Counted from the first letter of the stretch, positions 8,051 through 16,978 are shown. The stretch: 64,000 nt of DNA from Flagellimonas sp. CMM7 (GCF_021390195.1 NZ_CP090003.1:608001-672000); one strand, 5' to 3'. The notes: a model not told the origin generated them from the sequence alone. Translations and numbers: made by a program.

Positions 8051-8621
8051 AATTCTGAAGTATTTCTTGTTCCAAATTTTCCTTTAATATTTTAGCTAAC
8101 TTTTTTCTTGCCCTAAATAACTGCACCTTTATTGTACTCGCAGGAGTATTTAAAGTTTTTTCCATTTCTATTAGGCTTTGCTCTTCAAAATAGAACAACG
8201 TGAGAAGGCCTGCATCCGTTCCTGGTAACAAATTCAAGCTTTTTTTGATTAATGCTCTTCTTTCTTCCTTTACTATTTTGTCCAAGGCGTTGTTCATGGT
8301 TGCAAGTGAAACATCTTTGACATGTTCTATATCTACAAATGTCTTATTCCTATTATTTTGTTTGATTCTATCCAAACAGGTGTTATAGGTAACCCTATAA
8401 ACCCATGTGGAAAACTTGGAATCACCCTTAAAATGGGACAACGACTTAAAAACCTTGATAAAGGTATCCTGAGATACTTCTTCCGCCTCTTCCCTATTTC
8501 CCAACATTCTACTTGCCAACGTAAATACCAAGTTCTTATATGCATCAACCAACTCAGAAAATGCATGGGTATTACCCGCCTGTATTTCTTTGATTAGATC
8601 AGTTTCTTTATTGGTTGTCAT
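8043..8621 (-). CDS. ECF-type RNA polymerase sigma factor (sigma-70 family)
   Basis: This 192-residue protein has sigma region 2 (about residues 22-92: FSELVDAYKNLVFTLASRML, then AEEVSQDTFIKVFKSL and STWVYRVTYNTCLDRIK) and sigma region 4 near the C-terminus (SLIEMEKTLNTPASTIKVQLFRARKKLAK). Such extracytoplasmic-function factors redirect RNA polymerase to stress or envelope genes. It overlaps the downstream two-helix membrane protein gene by 8 bp and faces a DUF6249 membrane protein gene across a 134-bp divergent region, which is a plausible target under its control. Function beyond the family is not determined. Confidence 0.92.
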   Translation of the reverse strand: MTTNKETDLIKEIQAGNTHAFSELVDAYKNLVFTLASRMLGNREEAEEVSQDTFIKVFKSLSHFKGDSKFSTWVYRVTYNTCLDRIKQNNRNKTFVDIEHVKDVSLATMNNALDKIVKEERRALIKKSLNLLPGTDAGLLTLFYFEEQSLIEMEKTLNTPASTIKVQLFRARKKLAKILKENLEQEILQNYG

Positions 8622-8755
8622 CCCTCATTGGACGCCAAAACATATGTTGTGGTTACAGAATACTTATTTTTTATCGAAAAAATGTAACCTCAATTAAAAA
8701 AGGGTCGTCATAGACAATGAACGAATAAAATAATAATCATTTAAAACGAACAATC

Positions 8756-9109
8756 ATGGGATCTGAATTAATCATCATACCAATACTATTTGGGGTTGTC
8801 TTTGGCATAGCTTACCTCTATTTTTCAACCAGAAACAAAGAACGTCTGGCATTAATTGAAAAAGGAGCGGACGCTTCAATCTTTGTTAAAGGAAGAAGAG
8901 CCGTCGCTGCTCCTTTTTGGAAAATCATTATTCTAAACATCTCCCTTCTTTTAATAGGTATTGGAACTGCAATTTTTCTAGCCTCTATTTTAGTATACAG
9001 TTTTGGAGTGCATGACGACGTTGCGTACCCAGGTACAATCTTTACTTTGGCCGGGGCAGGTCTCTTGGTAGGCTTCAACATGACCAAACGTTTGGAGAAA
9101 GAAGATTAA
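8756..9109 (+). CDS. DUF6249-type small membrane protein
   Basis: A 117-residue protein with three hydrophobic helices: residues 4-23, about 54-80 and 90-108. A short basic cytoplasmic segment (TRNKERLALIEKGADASIF) follows helix 1; the NKERLALIEKG motif is typical of the DUF6249 family that sits beside ECF sigma genes in Bacteroidota. Biochemical role unknown. It is divergent from the ECF sigma operon and shares its 134-bp promoter region. A terminator follows 21 bp after the stop. Confidence 0.7.
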   Translation: MGSELIIIPILFGVVFGIAYLYFSTRNKERLALIEKGADASIFVKGRRAVAAPFWKIIILNISLLLIGIGTAIFLASILVYSFGVHDDVAYPGTIFTLAGAGLLVGFNMTKRLEKED

Positions 9110-9130
9110 ATTCAAACAAAATCATTTGAT

Positions 9131-9160
9131 AAAACCACCTTTATTTATGGTGGTTTTTTT
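9131..9160 (+). terminator. Intrinsic terminator after the DUF6249 gene
   Basis: AAAACCACC pairs with GGTGGTTTT around an 8-nt loop, followed by a T run. The MOSC gene begins 12 bp further on. Confidence 0.85.
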
Positions 9161-9171
9161 ATCTTAACCCT

Positions 9172-9804
9172 ATGCAAATTATTTCAACGAACATAGGTAA
9201 ACCTACCCCGATAAACTGGAATGGGCAACAAACCACTACCGGGATTTTTAAATACCCTGTTAATACATCTCTTCTTCTTGAAGGTGAAAGTGTTGCCGGT
9301 GACACCATTAGCGATAGAAAAGTCCATGGTGGCATTTTTAAAGCTTGTTACCTGTTTTCCGCCGACCACTACTCCTATTGGAAGGAAAAATACCCAGAAC
9401 TGGATTGGAATTGGGGAATGTTTGGTGAAAATCTAACTATTGAAGGCCTTGATGAATCTAAAATTCGAATAGGCAATGTCTATAAAATTGGAAATGCTTT
9501 GGTACAAGTTACCCAACCTAGGGAGCCTTGTTTTAAGCTAGGCATAAGGTTTGAAACACAAGAAATTCTTAAACAATTCATTGATCATGGGTTTCCTGGG
9601 ACCTATGTTAGAGTTTTAGAGGTTGGAGAAGTCAAAACAGGTGATACACTGGAATTGGTAAAAGAATCCGAAAGTACCTTGACGGTTCAACAATTTTATA
9701 CATTGTTATTTTCAAAAACGAAAGATATTGACCTCCTAAAATTGGCGGTTGTCAATGAAGCCTTACCTGCATCAAAAAGGGAGCGGCTAAAAAGATATCT
9801 ATGA
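9172..9804 (+). CDS. MOSC domain-containing protein (YiiM-like)
   Basis: A 210-residue protein with an N-terminal MOSC beta-barrel (about 25-160) and a C-terminal three-helix region (about 170-210), the arrangement of E. coli YiiM. The conserved cysteine is Cys120 in QPREPCFKLG, and WGMFGENLT is the other signature. MOSC proteins bind a molybdenum cofactor; YiiM-type proteins support reduction of N-hydroxylated compounds. No molybdopterin biosynthesis genes lie nearby. The start is set by the short leader after the preceding terminator. Confidence 0.88.
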   Translation: MQIISTNIGKPTPINWNGQQTTTGIFKYPVNTSLLLEGESVAGDTISDRKVHGGIFKACYLFSADHYSYWKEKYPELDWNWGMFGENLTIEGLDESKIRIGNVYKIGNALVQVTQPREPCFKLGIRFETQEILKQFIDHGFPGTYVRVLEVGEVKTGDTLELVKESESTLTVQQFYTLLFSKTKDIDLLKLAVVNEALPASKRERLKRYL

Positions 9805-9808
9805 AAAA

Positions 9809-9826
9809 AGGCCCATAAATGGGCCT
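9809..9826 (-). terminator. Intrinsic terminator between convergent genes
   Basis: AGGCCCAT pairs with ATGGGCCT around a 2-nt loop. The T run follows on the minus strand, so it mainly serves the small secreted-protein gene at 9854-10234. It may also stop the MOSC transcript. Confidence 0.7.
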
Positions 9827-9853
9827 CCTTGCACTGAAATTAACTAAACAAAC

Positions 9854-10234
9854 TTATTTTACCGTTATAGTTTCTGTGTAAGTACCCAACTTATCAACCA
9901 CAACTAAGGTATATTCATCTTCAAAAGCTCTTTCAAAGTTAAAGGCCTTTTCTATAACCATCTCCCCGTCAATAGATTCATTGTATACAAGTCTATCTTG
10001 GCTATCATATACTTTAAGAACTACCTTTCCTTGTGTAAGGTTCAATAGATTTAAGAATAATTTTTCTCCTTTCTTTACAAAAACCGGGTCTAATTCAACT
10101 TCAATTAATTTCTTTTCTACTTCACTCTTCGCAATTCCTTTCTTACCAAAAGTGTTCTCTGATCCGTTTGCAAACCCTATTGAAGAACTTAATAGGAATG
10201 CTGCTACTGTAACATAATTTAAAACTGATTTCAT
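9854..10234 (-). CDS. Small secreted beta-sandwich-like protein, function unknown
   Basis: A 126-residue protein with a clear signal peptide (residues 1-22, ending SSIGFANG). The mature ~100 residues are rich in beta strands (KLFLNLLNLTQGKVVLKVYD, then YTLVVVDKLGTYTETITVK), like the small secreted or T9SS-tail-like sandwich domains of Bacteroidota. It does not end in a recognised sorting motif beyond the ETITVK strand. I do not recognise a defined family. It is transcribed alone, ends at its own terminator and is divergent from the AraC regulator gene. Confidence 0.65.
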   Translation of the reverse strand: MKSVLNYVTVAAFLLSSSIGFANGSENTFGKKGIAKSEVEKKLIEVELDPVFVKKGEKLFLNLLNLTQGKVVLKVYDSQDRLVYNESIDGEMVIEKAFNFERAFEDEYTLVVVDKLGTYTETITVK

Positions 10235-10377
10235 AACGTTTCGTTTTTAAAGATTACAGGACAAAACTACTATGGGATATTACTTTAAAACACTAGCATT
10301 TTTTCCAATTTATATGGAATATTAACACTGGTCATATGTTAAATTAATATTAAGGGTAAAATAGAACATATTTTAGG

Positions 10378-10385
10378 TAATTTTG
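10378..10385 (+). promoter_or_regulatory. -7 promoter element (TAATTTTG) upstream of the AraC regulator
   Basis: An exact TAnnTTTG element. No clear TTTG lies 18-20 nt further upstream, so it may need an activator. With a transcription start near 10391 the ATG at 10396 would be almost leaderless, whereas the ATG at 10435 would have a leader of about 44 nt. Confidence 0.45.
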
Positions 10386-10434
10386 CATATTAAGTATGTT
10401 TAAACCCGTAATAACTTTACATAAGGAAACTGAA

Positions 10435-11313
10435 ATGGCTATGATGATTCAAAAACCTACTTTTGAAGCGATTGCACCAAGTTTTGGGCACTCTTTTACC
10501 TACCAAAAGTTTAATGAGAACAAGGAAAATAAGAACAATGGGTGGCATTATCATCCAGAGTTGGAGTTGGTCTATATAAAAGGAGGATCAGGTAAAAGGC
10601 AGATAGGCAGTCATGTTTCGTACTTTAGAAATGGAGATCTTATTCTTATAGGTTCCAACTTACCGCATTGCGGCTTTACAGATAGGCTTACAGGAAACAA
10701 GAGTGAGACCTTAGTACAGATGAAAGCCGATTTTTTGGGCAATGATTTCTTCAATATTCCAGAAATGAAGAACATTCAAAAGCTTTTTGAAGTTGCAAAA
10801 GGCGGAATTGCATTCTTTGGCAATACCAAAACCAAAGTTGGTGAAAAAATGGAAATACTGGAATACCAAACAGATTTTCAAAGGTTGCTATCTATTCTTA
10901 ACATACTAAACCAGCTTGCCACATCCGAAGAAATAAAAGTGTTGAATGGTGAAGGTTTTTCTATGGAAACGGAAGTCAAGGATAATGATAGAATCAATGT
11001 TGTCTTTAATCACGTTAAAACCAATTTTAAGGAAGACATAAGTCTAGATGAAATTGCCAATATAGTAAGTATGACCGTTCCTTCATTTTGTAGGTATTTT
11101 AAAAAAATAACCAATAAGACCTTTACACAGTTTGTAAATGAGTATCGTCTGGTCCATGCTTCCAAACTATTGGCAGAACAACCAATGAGCATCACCCAAG
11201 TCTGTTATGATAGTGGGTTCAACAATTTTTCGCATTTCAATAAGTCCTTCAAAACATTCACAGGTCAAAACCCATCAGAATATAGAAATCAATTAAAGGC
11301 TGTACTTAAATAG
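10435..11313 (+). CDS. AraC family transcriptional regulator
   Basis: The protein has an N-terminal cupin sensor domain (NGWHYHPELELVYIKGG, then GDLILIGSNLPHCGF) and a C-terminal pair of AraC helix-turn-helix motifs (ISLDEIANIVSMTVPSFCRY and SITQVCYDSGFNNFSHFNKS, ending FTGQNPSEYRN). I chose the ATG at 10435 (292 residues) because the conserved domain begins about 16 residues later and the -7 promoter element lies too close to the in-frame ATG at 10396. The longer form would have 305 residues. The sensed ligand is probably a sugar or small metabolite, unknown. The AlkB-like gene begins 1 bp after the stop, so the two are co-transcribed. Confidence 0.85.
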   Translation: MAMMIQKPTFEAIAPSFGHSFTYQKFNENKENKNNGWHYHPELELVYIKGGSGKRQIGSHVSYFRNGDLILIGSNLPHCGFTDRLTGNKSETLVQMKADFLGNDFFNIPEMKNIQKLFEVAKGGIAFFGNTKTKVGEKMEILEYQTDFQRLLSILNILNQLATSEEIKVLNGEGFSMETEVKDNDRINVVFNHVKTNFKEDISLDEIANIVSMTVPSFCRYFKKITNKTFTQFVNEYRLVHASKLLAEQPMSITQVCYDSGFNNFSHFNKSFKTFTGQNPSEYRNQLKAVLK

Positions 11314-11314
11314 C

Positions 11315-11908
11315 ATGGGATTGTTTTCAGAAAAAATGATTTTAGAGTTGCCCGATAGTGATATTGTCTATTATCCAAATTTTTTGAAGGAAGAAGCCAG
11401 TTCGTATTTCAAAGGGTTACGGGATGACATTCCATGGCGACAAGATGAGATTACTATTTTTGGAAAAACATACCCCCAGCCAAGATTGACCGCATTATAT
11501 GGAAATAATGGAAAGACCTATTCCTACTCCAATATTACCATGACACCTCTGGAATTTACGCCAGAACTGCTAAAAATAAAATCCACAATTGAAAAAGAAG
11601 CTGGTATAGAATTTTCAACTTGTTTACTTAATTATTATAGAGACGGAAAGGATAGTAATGGTTGGCATTCCGATGATGAAAAAGAACTTGGCCAAAACCC
11701 GGTAATAGCATCACTATCATTAGGAGCAGAACGCTTTTTTCATTTGAGGCACAAACAAGATAAAAGCATCAAACACAAGGTCTTACTAGAACATGGAAGT
11801 TTATTGTTGATGCAAGGGCAAACCCAACACCATTGGCATCATCAAATTGCAAAAACTGCAAGAAAGATTGGAGAACGGATAAACCTCACTTTCAGGGTAA
11901 TTAAATAA
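11315..11908 (+). CDS. AlkB-like 2-oxoglutarate-dependent dioxygenase
   Basis: A 197-residue Fe(II)/2-oxoglutarate dioxygenase of the ALKBH2/3-like group. Iron ligands are His118 and Asp120 (GWHSDDE) and probably His176 (HHWHHQIAK); 2-oxoglutarate is likely held by arginines in RINLTFR (Arg188, Arg194). Members oxidatively remove alkyl groups from bases in DNA or RNA. Coupling to an AraC-type regulator 1 bp upstream is reminiscent of adaptive-response loci, but this regulator has a cupin sensor, not the Ada methyl-acceptor domain. The gene abuts the convergent nuclease gene with no gap. Confidence 0.88.
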   Translation: MGLFSEKMILELPDSDIVYYPNFLKEEASSYFKGLRDDIPWRQDEITIFGKTYPQPRLTALYGNNGKTYSYSNITMTPLEFTPELLKIKSTIEKEAGIEFSTCLLNYYRDGKDSNGWHSDDEKELGQNPVIASLSLGAERFFHLRHKQDKSIKHKVLLEHGSLLLMQGQTQHHWHHQIAKTARKIGERINLTFRVIK

Positions 11909-12694
11909 TTATTTGAACAAATCGTTCAATACTTTGGCAAGTCTTAGGCCTCCTTTTTGCAACTGCTCAAACAGTACATCGTTGTATTTATAACCATATT
12001 TATACCCTAACTTTTCGCCCACTTCTGCAGAAGTATAGATTTCTGCGCACAACTGATGAGACTCTTCTACCCAATCATACACTGTACCTTCTTGAATTTT
12101 TTTTCTTTCTTTTTTTGACACTTGCTTAAGTTCATCAGCAAGCTCGGTATATGTCATGCCATAAGATAAAATTAGGTTTTTATCCCAAACTCTGTGTAGA
12201 TTGGTTCCTTCGCCAAACCACTGCAACTGAATATCGTTACCTCCTTTATCCTCTGCCCTACTAGCATGCATGGGCTGGTGCAAATCACCAACCAAATGGA
12301 CTAACATTTTAAGATAAAAAACCCTGTCAGCTCTAGAACTATTTTCATTTTTCACTATTCTTGTACACTCCCCAATGGCCTGTACTACATCACCATATTT
12401 ACTCTTAGGTGAATCTTCATAGCGCATATTTAGAGGATAGTTAACATAATGCCATGCAGAAAACTTAGAATATGCACGGTCAGCTTTTATCTCATCTGCA
12501 AAAGTGGAAACAAAAGCCAAGCTGTGTCCGTCCAACAAATCTTTCAACGCTCGTTTTGCCTTTCCCGTTAAATGGTTTTCCGCAATATGTCCGGTAACCC
12601 TATGTCCCGTTTTTCCCCAATAATTACTATAACCTAATAAAGGTACCAGTAAAAAGAGTAAAATGGTTTTGTTCATGATTGATGATTTTTTCAA
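11909..12694 (-). CDS. S1/P1 family zinc nuclease, secreted
   Basis: A 261-residue protein with a signal peptide of about 25 residues; the mature form would begin at Trp26 of WGKTGHRVTGH, whose amino group binds zinc in this family. Other zinc ligands are visible in WHYVNYPL and HLVGDLHQPMHAS. S1/P1 enzymes cut single-stranded DNA or RNA and 3'-mononucleotides, here probably in the periplasm or outside the cell, for nucleotide and phosphate scavenging. A second Met (residue 7) could be the real start. It is monocistronic and convergent with the AlkB-like gene with zero spacing. Confidence 0.9.
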   Translation of the reverse strand: MKKSSIMNKTILLFLLVPLLGYSNYWGKTGHRVTGHIAENHLTGKAKRALKDLLDGHSLAFVSTFADEIKADRAYSKFSAWHYVNYPLNMRYEDSPKSKYGDVVQAIGECTRIVKNENSSRADRVFYLKMLVHLVGDLHQPMHASRAEDKGGNDIQLQWFGEGTNLHRVWDKNLILSYGMTYTELADELKQVSKKERKKIQEGTVYDWVEESHQLCAEIYTSAEVGEKLGYKYGYKYNDVLFEQLQKGGLRLAKVLNDLFK

Positions 12695-12760
12695 ATGTAG
12701 AAAACTGTGATTAATAAAAACATATCATAAAGAGGCATTTTCATTAGATTATTAACATCA

Positions 12761-12792
12761 TTTGTGAAAGTGAATTTAATATGATATATTTA
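12761..12792 (+). promoter_or_regulatory. Promoter of the SPFH gene
   Basis: TTTG at 12761-12764, a 20-nt spacer, then TATATTTA at 12785-12792, one base off TAnnTTTG. Predicted leader about 25-30 nt before the ATG at 12826. Confidence 0.5.
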
Positions 12793-12825
12793 TGATATCA
12801 ATTTAATATCATTAAATCAATAATT

Positions 12826-13686
12826 ATGACAGATGAGAAAATAATCTCCCCTTTAAACGGATACTTTATGTTATTCGTTTCCTTAGTGCTTTTTTTTGGA
12901 GGAATCGCCGCCATTATTTCTACCAAATCCGGTTGGTTCGGTATTTGTGTTTTTATTGGGTTGATAATGGCCTTTGGGTTGGTTTTGGTAAATCCGAATA
13001 ATTCACGGGTTTTAGTGCTTTTTGGAAAATATGTAGGAACCATAAAGAAGAATGGGCTTCATTGGGTAAACCCTTTATACTCCAAACGAAAAGTTTCTTT
13101 ACGAGCTAGTAATTTTGATAGTGAACGACTTAAAGTTAATGATAAACTGGGAAATCCAGTTATGATAAGTACCATTTTGGTTTGGAGGGTAACGGATACT
13201 TATAAAGCTGCTTTTGATGTTGATGATTACAAAAATTTTGTTCGGGTTCAAACAGATGCTGCAGTTAGGAAATTAGCAAGTATGTATCCATATGATAATT
13301 TTGCCGACGAGGGTATAGAAGAAGATATTACCTTGCGTTCCAGTTTAAATGAAGTAAGTGAAGCTCTTGAAAAAGAAGTCCAAGAAAGACTTGGAATGGC
13401 CGGAATTGAAGTATTGGAAGCAAGAATCGGTTATTTGGCCTACGCACAGGAAATCGCCAATGCCATGCTAAAACGCCAACAAGCTACGGCAATCGTTGCT
13501 GCAAGACATAAAATTGTTGAAGGTGCAGTAAGCATGGTAGAAATGGCACTGGAAGAATTAAACAAAAAGCAAATCGTAGATTTGGATGAAGAACGAAAAG
13601 CTGCCATGGTTAGTAATTTAATGGTTGTACTATGTTCAGATAAAGATGCTTCACCTATTGTAAATACAGGAACTCTTAATCATTGA
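12826..13686 (+). CDS. SPFH domain (stomatin/prohibitin-like) membrane protein
   Basis: A 286-residue protein with two N-terminal transmembrane helices (about 13-31 and 36-57), then an SPFH/Band 7 domain: NSRVLVLFGKYVGTIKKNGLHWVNP, VSLRASNFDSERLKVND, and a helical stretch with RLGMAGIEVLEARIGYLAYAQEIANAML. Such proteins form large oligomeric membrane assemblies that organise microdomains or control proteases. Bacteroidota members are almost always followed by a tiny Arc-type DNA-binding gene, as here (60-bp gap). The specific partner is unknown. Confidence 0.88.
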   Translation: MTDEKIISPLNGYFMLFVSLVLFFGGIAAIISTKSGWFGICVFIGLIMAFGLVLVNPNNSRVLVLFGKYVGTIKKNGLHWVNPLYSKRKVSLRASNFDSERLKVNDKLGNPVMISTILVWRVTDTYKAAFDVDDYKNFVRVQTDAAVRKLASMYPYDNFADEGIEEDITLRSSLNEVSEALEKEVQERLGMAGIEVLEARIGYLAYAQEIANAMLKRQQATAIVAARHKIVEGAVSMVEMALEELNKKQIVDLDEERKAAMVSNLMVVLCSDKDASPIVNTGTLNH

Positions 13687-13745
13687 TAAGTATTTGTATT
13701 TAATACGATTACATCAAAAGGTAATTAAGGTATTAGTTAGAATAA

Positions 13746-13919
13746 ATGAGTAAAAAAAAGGCGTTCGCTCTAAGACTCAACGAAGACATGCTCAAAGCAA
13801 TTGAAAAATGGGCTGCTGATGAATTTCGCAGTACTAATGGTCAGATAGAATGGATGTTGATGAAAAGTCTTAAAGAGGCAAAAAGAGAGCCAAAAAAAAA
13901 GAGCAATGAGGATAATTAA
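13746..13919 (+). CDS. Arc-type ribbon-helix-helix DNA-binding protein (57 aa)
   Basis: An ATG at 13746 opens a 57-codon frame beginning MSKKKAFALRLNEDMLKAIE. The pattern KKAFALRL, then helix NEDMLKAIEKWAADEF, then RSTNGQIEWMLMKSLKEA, is that of Arc/MetJ-type ribbon-helix-helix proteins, with the strand at residues 3-11 expected to enter the DNA major groove as a dimer. The C-terminus is a lysine-rich tail. It is short, but the frame, fold and constant association with the upstream SPFH gene support it. It may repress its own operon. Length fits the family. Confidence 0.8.
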   Translation: MSKKKAFALRLNEDMLKAIEKWAADEFRSTNGQIEWMLMKSLKEAKREPKKKSNEDN

Positions 13920-13980
13920 TTTTTGGGATTTTTTTAACTAAGCTTACCCGTAAATTTGACGGACTAACTTAAATTATCCA

Positions 13981-16179
13981 ATGTTGAAATTCCGTTTTGT
14001 ACTCGCTGCAACGCTCTTCCCTATTGTATTTTTTGCTCAGACCAATCCAAAACAATTTACCGTAAAGTATATTTCCGAACCCATCAAAATAGATGGGGTA
14101 TTGGACGAATCTATTTGGAAAACCGCTGAGAGCGCTCATGATTTCCAACAATATTTTCCTTCGGATTCTATTTTGGCAGTTCAGCCAACCGATATAAAAA
14201 TGCTCTACAGTGAGACGACATTATATGTTGGCATCAAAGTAAATACAGAAGGTGACGATTATGTAATTCCATCATTACAAAGAGATTATAGAGCTGGTGG
14301 CAATGATAACATTAGTTTACTTTTTGACACTTTTAATGATGGCACAAATGCTTTTCTGTTTGGCATGAACCCTTATGGAGTAAGAAGAGAAGCTCTAATT
14401 TCCAATGGAGGTACTGACCTTAGAGGTTTTACCACTTCTTGGGATGTAAAATGGCGAGGGGAATCCAAAATGTATGATGGCTATTACATCTGCGAAATGG
14501 CTATTCCCTTAACCTCGTTTAAATTTAAGCAGGGAGAGACCAAATGGCGCTTTAATAGCTATCGTTTTGATATGCAGACCAATGAAACCAGTACATGGAT
14601 AGAGATTCCCCAGAATCAGTTTATTTTTGGTTTAGCATTTATGGGCGATATGGTTTTTGAAAAACCATTGGGAAAATCAAGGACACCGTTAGCAATTATT
14701 CCATACGTCAATGGAATTTCTTCAAAAGATTTTGAAACGAACGATACCAATAATGACCTGAATTTTGGTGGGGATGCCAAAGTGGCCATTGGTAACGGAA
14801 TGAATTTGGATATTACCGTTAATCCCGATTTTTCCAATGTAGAGGTGGACAATGTTTTCACCAACCTTACCAGATTCGAGATATCACTCCCAGAAAGAAG
14901 GCAGTTTTTTGTTGATAATAGTGATCTTTTTGGAACGTTTGGTAATTCACGTGATTCCAACCCATTTTTTTCAAGAAGAATAGGAATTGCCGAAAATTTG
15001 GATGAAGAAACCATTGAAAATGGTATTATTGGGGGAATCCGCCTCAGCGGAAAACTTAATGAAGATTGGCGTTTAGGGCTGTTGAATATTCAGACCGAGG
15101 AAGATACTGAAAACGAAATCCCTAGCAATAACAATACTGTTTTTGCACTTCAAAAAAAGATGTTCTCCCGATCTAATCTCAGTTTTATTTTTGTTAACCG
15201 TGAAACTTTCAAGGATTATGATTTTTTAGAGGAAACAGAAAGGTATAACCGTGTGGTTGGATTAGATTATAATCTTGCATCTGCAGATAACACCTGGGTT
15301 GGTAAATTTTTCTTTCATAAATCCTTTGCACATGACATTGGTGATGATGACAGCTCTGGGGGAATTGACCTTCAATATAATTCAAGGACTATTAATTTTG
15401 GTTTGCGTGGTAACTATGTTGGCAATGACTTTAGATCAGATTTAGGGTTTGTAAGAAGACAAGATATAATCGCGGCAAGACCTTTTATAGAATTTAATTT
15501 TTGGCCTAAGAAAGGAAAAATCAATTCTCATGGCTTCCGTTTTAGTCCAAACGCTATATGGAGACCAACTCTGGACTATCAAAATACCGATTATACTATT
15601 TTTACCAGCTGGCAAGCTCAATTCAAAACCCAAGAAGAAATATCAGCTAGAATGTTCAATAGATTCACTTTTTTAACCGATTCTTTTGATCCAACAGATA
15701 CAGATGGTGCACTTGAACTTCCTGCGGACCAGGGGTACTATTACACTAGTTATGAAGTTGAATTTCAAAGTGATAGACGAAAAATCTTTTCTTATTCTTT
15801 AGAACCAGGATATGGGGATTTCTTTAATGGTAACCGATTTTCTTTTGAGGGTGACATTAGTCTAAGACTTCAACCAAAAGTTTCTCTTTCCCTGGATTTA
15901 AACTATGACAGCATAAATCTCCCTGATCCTTTTCCGAGCGCTGACCTATGGCTGGTGAGTCCCAGAGTCAACATTACTTTTAATAAATCTGTATTTTGGT
16001 CAACCTTGGTACAATATAGCAATCAACGAGACAATTTAGGTTTTAATTCACGCTTGCAGTGGAGATTTGCCCCGCTATCAGATTTGTTCATAGTGTATAA
16101 CGACAATTACTTTGTAAATTCATTCATGCCAAGAAACAGGTCCATTAACCTTAAGCTTACCTATTGGTTAAACATTTAG
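13981..16179 (+). CDS. DUF5916 protein with N-terminal CBM9-like carbohydrate-binding domain
   Basis: A 732-residue exported protein: signal peptide at residues 1-20 (ending VFFAQ), a CBM9-like beta-sandwich from about 30 to 215 (IKIDGVLDESIWKTAE is the standard opening), then DUF5916, a long beta-rich region ending in strands such as SINLKLTYWLNI that look like an outer-membrane beta-barrel. Family members are common in Bacteroidota and are thought to be outer-membrane proteins; no activity is established. The start follows the Arc-type gene by 61 bp, and the HAD gene begins 1 bp after the stop, so the two are coupled. Confidence 0.88.
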   Translation: MLKFRFVLAATLFPIVFFAQTNPKQFTVKYISEPIKIDGVLDESIWKTAESAHDFQQYFPSDSILAVQPTDIKMLYSETTLYVGIKVNTEGDDYVIPSLQRDYRAGGNDNISLLFDTFNDGTNAFLFGMNPYGVRREALISNGGTDLRGFTTSWDVKWRGESKMYDGYYICEMAIPLTSFKFKQGETKWRFNSYRFDMQTNETSTWIEIPQNQFIFGLAFMGDMVFEKPLGKSRTPLAIIPYVNGISSKDFETNDTNNDLNFGGDAKVAIGNGMNLDITVNPDFSNVEVDNVFTNLTRFEISLPERRQFFVDNSDLFGTFGNSRDSNPFFSRRIGIAENLDEETIENGIIGGIRLSGKLNEDWRLGLLNIQTEEDTENEIPSNNNTVFALQKKMFSRSNLSFIFVNRETFKDYDFLEETERYNRVVGLDYNLASADNTWVGKFFFHKSFAHDIGDDDSSGGIDLQYNSRTINFGLRGNYVGNDFRSDLGFVRRQDIIAARPFIEFNFWPKKGKINSHGFRFSPNAIWRPTLDYQNTDYTIFTSWQAQFKTQEEISARMFNRFTFLTDSFDPTDTDGALELPADQGYYYTSYEVEFQSDRRKIFSYSLEPGYGDFFNGNRFSFEGDISLRLQPKVSLSLDLNYDSINLPDPFPSADLWLVSPRVNITFNKSVFWSTLVQYSNQRDNLGFNSRLQWRFAPLSDLFIVYNDNYFVNSFMPRNRSINLKLTYWLNI

Positions 16180-16180
16180 A

Positions 16181-16978
16181 ATGAATTTCAAGGTACTTTG
16201 TTCAGATTTAGATGGCACCCTGCTATCTACAAAAAATGATGTTTCTGAATTTACCATTTCAGAGATAAATCGAATAAAGGAAAACCTTAGGATCATTCTA
16301 GTTTCGGCAAGAATGCCAAAATCCATGACCTATCTTCAAAAAAGGATGGGAATACAGGAAAACCCAATTATCTGTTACAACGGCGCCTTGATTCTTGAGG
16401 GTGATGTAGAAATAAGCTCCACCATCGTTTCTTCCGAAAATACAAACCAGTTAAATACTCTTTGTCAACCCTACGGAATAAAACTTGGACTATATTACAA
16501 GGATGAATGGTGTGTAAATGAAACCTCTGAACGAGTTGAAAAAGAGATTTTAAACACAAAAGCCGAGCCCATTTTTGAGTCCACTGTGCAAACTTTGGAG
16601 AGATGGAAAAAAGAAAACGTAGGCCCACATAAAATCATGCTTATGGGAACTAAGACAAGCATGGATCAAGTTACCCAGAAGTTGACGGATAGTTTTTCCA
16701 ATATCATGAATTGTTATCGCTCCAACGATACGTTAATTGAAATAGCTCCCAAATCAGTTTCAAAACTTTCAGCAATAAAGACCTTATTAAAACCGAATGA
16801 ATCCTTGAATGAAGTTATTGCTTTTGGTGATAATTACAATGATATAAAAATGTTGAAAAATGTTGGCCTTGGAGTTGCTGTGGAAAATGCAAGGAAAGAA
16901 GTAAAGGAGATTGCCAAAAAAGTGACTTTAAGCAACAAAGAAAATGGTGTGGCGCAATTTATTAAAGACCATCTTTGA
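16181..16978 (+). CDS. Cof-type HAD-IIB family phosphatase
   Basis: A 265-residue HAD hydrolase. The nucleophile loop is CSDLDGTLLS (Asp9 and Asp11), motif II is ILVSARMP, motif III holds the lysine of PKSVSKLSAIK, and motif IV is AFGDNYNDIKML. The large cap (about 85-190) is of the C2B type, as in Cof/YidA proteins that dephosphorylate sugar phosphates or flavin-related phosphates in the cytoplasm. The substrate is unknown. It is coupled to the DUF5916 gene (1-bp gap) and precedes the DUF819 transporter-like gene by 36 bp. Confidence 0.9.
   Translation: MNFKVLCSDLDGTLLSTKNDVSEFTISEINRIKENLRIILVSARMPKSMTYLQKRMGIQENPIICYNGALILEGDVEISSTIVSSENTNQLNTLCQPYGIKLGLYYKDEWCVNETSERVEKEILNTKAEPIFESTVQTLERWKKENVGPHKIMLMGTKTSMDQVTQKLTDSFSNIMNCYRSNDTLIEIAPKSVSKLSAIKTLLKPNESLNEVIAFGDNYNDIKMLKNVGLGVAVENARKEVKEIAKKVTLSNKENGVAQFIKDHL

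Noticed and set aside
11010..11195. Minus-strand 61-codon frame inside the AraC regulator gene
   Set aside because: A shadow of the helix-turn-helix coding region, with no independent signals.
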